Of a stretch of DNA of 64,000 nt, positions 61,954-64,000 are shown in pieces; within the stretch, counting starts at the first letter, position 1, and every line of letters begins with the position of its first letter. The notes below the pieces were generated by a model. That model saw only the letters and a list, made by a program, of their open reading frames with translations, did no database searches and was not told where the DNA came from. This DNA is from Daphnia carinata. Taxonomy: Eukaryota; Arthropoda; Branchiopoda; Diplostraca; Daphniidae. The stretch is taken from NCBI RefSeq assembly GCF_022539665.2, contig NC_081335.1, positions 9,026,449 to 9,090,448 on the forward strand, read 5' to 3'. The position numbers and the translations under genes are program-made.

Positions 61954-64000
61954 GTAAGATCTCTGCGCACTCAATAGGGGAAAAAAGAGACGTCCTTGTT
62001 TTTCATTACATATGCAAAACGCGTTCTTTGATTTATTTTGCCTTCCCCGCCCACCTTACCCCGTTACTTTTAATTTCCAAGGATTCGATTTCAAGTCGAA
62101 ACCGTGTCATGTCTTTCTTTTCTTTTTCTTTTTTTTCGTAGTCGGAGAAGACCAAAAGTAGAAAAAAAAAGAGACAGTTTTTTTTTTTTTTTTTTAATTT
62201 CTTTCTCGCTCAAGGTCGAGCGCGTTCGTCAACTAGAGTGTGTGTGTGTGTGTAGAGGCAACAATGGCGTTGAAGCCCGTGAAAATGGTGGAAAAATAGG
62301 AGGACTTTTGTGTGTGTGTGTGTTGTTTCCCTCCCCTCCAGCCTGCGGCTCGGATGACCCCGGTCATTTTCTTTCGATGGAAAAAAAAAAAAAAAAACGA
62401 AATAAAAAGAGAAAAAGAGAGAGAAGAAGAATTCCTTAAGAAAAAAAAAAAAAAAAAAGGGGAGGTAACATGTGATGCCCTGCGGCTATTGCAGTGTAGT
62501 ACGCCTTTTATGACTAGACAAACCCCAACCGAGAGAGACACACGTACAACCACAACAACATGAGAAACGAAGTGAACTTTGTATTTCATCTCTTGCCGTT
62601 TGCTACACACACACATACACACACACACACCACAAAAGCTATCACCACGAACCGGATCACCCGGAGAAATATTTCGAAAAAAAAAAAAGAAGATATCGGT
62701 GGATCGAGAAAATGTTTTTATCGCACAGCTATTGTCAATTTAGACGAAGAAAGAAAGAAAAAAAAAAAAAACGACCTTGCCAGTTTTTTTCTATATCGAT
62801 TTTTATTCCATCATTAGACGAGGCAGGCAGACCCCTCTGGTGTTGAAAGATTTTTTTTTTTTTTTCGCCCTTTTTCTTCTTCTTGGGAATAAAATAAAGA
62901 TGGAGAAACAAAACAAAAAAATGGGAGGAGGTGACATGGAAAAAGGAGAGAGAGAGGGGTGAAATGTTGTGCGTCTTGAACAAGCCGTTGGGAGCTGCTG
63001 GGCGAGAAGAAGACGCTTTGAAACCATTTTCTTTTTTATGGCTTTTTTTTTTTTTTTATTTTTCGTGGCTTGTAATTAAGTTTTCGAGTCGTTATTCACA
63101 TTGGACTGGGGGCACACCTTCAAATGCGATTTGTTTCCTACGAATCTCGTTATAGAAGGTCGGATGTTGACGGTGCCACACATCGTAACCCAACTGAAAC
63201 GTTTAAACAAAACAGGTGACACAAACCCAAACTTCTTCTATTTTGCAATGATTTTTTTTTTTTTTCAAGGGCCTCTTTTAACGAAAATGTCAGACCTTTT
63301 TTTTTCATTTTGGAGAGGCGCCATTCGTGATCGAGTTTATTTCGGTCAGTCACGATCGAGTGGCCTACATCGACCCCCCTGTTTTCCTTTTTCTCTCTCT
63401 CTCTCTCTCTCTCTGTGCCTTTGGCGTACGCTGTGCGAAAACAAAACAATCGGAACAGGAGAAACCGGAATTTGTTTCATTCGCTTGACTGATTCCTACA
63501 GTTGGATGAACAACGATAAGGCCTTCCCCAGTTTTTTTTTTTTTTTACAAGCCAATCAACAGTTTCAGCGCCAGGACTACAAGCGAGGAGGGGGGGGTGG
63601 GTGTGTTATTGATTGAAACTCTCGCCTTTCCCTCTCACAAGAAACCGGAAGACAAATCCGGTAGTAACTTGAGATTGAACGTTTTCCACGTTTTTATTAT
63701 TATTATTATTTTTGCTCCCCCCTCCCCCCCGTGAACACGTTGCCAGATGGTCATTGTCTTTTGCGGTATATCGTCGCGCAAGACTCGTTTTTTCTTTCAC
63801 CGACCATCATTTTTTTTTTTCCAAGTTGCACCGCAACACGTACACCTTTGAAAAACAAAACAAAAACGAAACAAAACCGGATGACGATGTCGTTCCACTG
63901 GATGGTTCACTTTTTCCCTATCGCATCGCGTGTTTTATCTTCTTTTTTTTTTAAATAAAATAAAACGAGAGACTCTTGGTTGTCTGCCATCGTCCCTCCT
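61954..64000 (+). other. Plexin A next intron, start only
   Basis: It begins GTAAGATC and exceeds 2 kb, far longer than the first intron. It holds many A/T homopolymers, (GT)n at 62237-62253 and 62309-62322, (CA)n at 62605-62630, and (CT)n at 63391-63413. I found no continuation of the Sema domain and no separate gene. Confidence 0.7.

Noticed and set aside
62141-62190. A third plexin exon after the TTTCGTAG acceptor
   Set aside because: The sequence quickly becomes Lys/Arg from poly-A and does not match the expected Sema continuation.

Overview
The window is eukaryotic, and an arthropod is likely. About two thirds of it is a tandem satellite with a 70-bp unit. The only host gene recognised is the 5' coding part of a plexin A gene at the right end. 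The plexin sequence is of arthropod type, one intron is only 93 bp, and the flanks are rich in homopolymers and (GT)n. A branchiopod crustacean such as Daphnia would fit, but nothing in the window proves the species.

Layout: 1-319 is the 3' end of an LTR retrotransposon (polypurine tract plus a 201-bp LTR). 320-20137 is satellite array 1. 20166-27032 is a Ty3/Gypsy element with a gag-protease-pol layout. 27033-29364 is satellite array 2. 29365-35052 is a complete-length Ty1/Copia element with 292-bp LTRs and a 5-bp target duplication. 35053-55357 is satellite array 3, and it is very uniform from about 41.5 kb on. 55358-55457 is a 100-N assembly gap. 55458-60616 is non-coding sequence rich in simple repeats. 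60617-61953 holds a probable 5'UTR and two plexin A coding exons, and 61954-64000 is the start of the next intron.

The three mobile elements all sit in the satellite, and the two with both LTRs look young. The Copia LTRs differ at 1 of 292 positions. The Gypsy LTR copies differ at about four positions plus poly-T length. Both nevertheless carry lesions. Gypsy has a UGA inside RNase H and a G-run frame break between protease and RT. Copia has an in-frame deletion in RT and an intron-like block inside gag. Gypsy ends are unusual: the 5' copy lacks U3 and the 3' copy lacks U5, the order found in a genomic RNA rather than in an integrated provirus.

The most interesting signals are: a dyad in each satellite monomer whose arms are kept while its 3-nt spacer varies; nested higher-order repeats of 140, 350, 560 and 700 bp; a well-formed -1 frameshift signal at the Gypsy gag-protease junction; the R-U5...U3-R structure of the Gypsy copy; and the gag intron of the Copia element. 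The satellite could be centromeric or pericentromeric, but this is inference.
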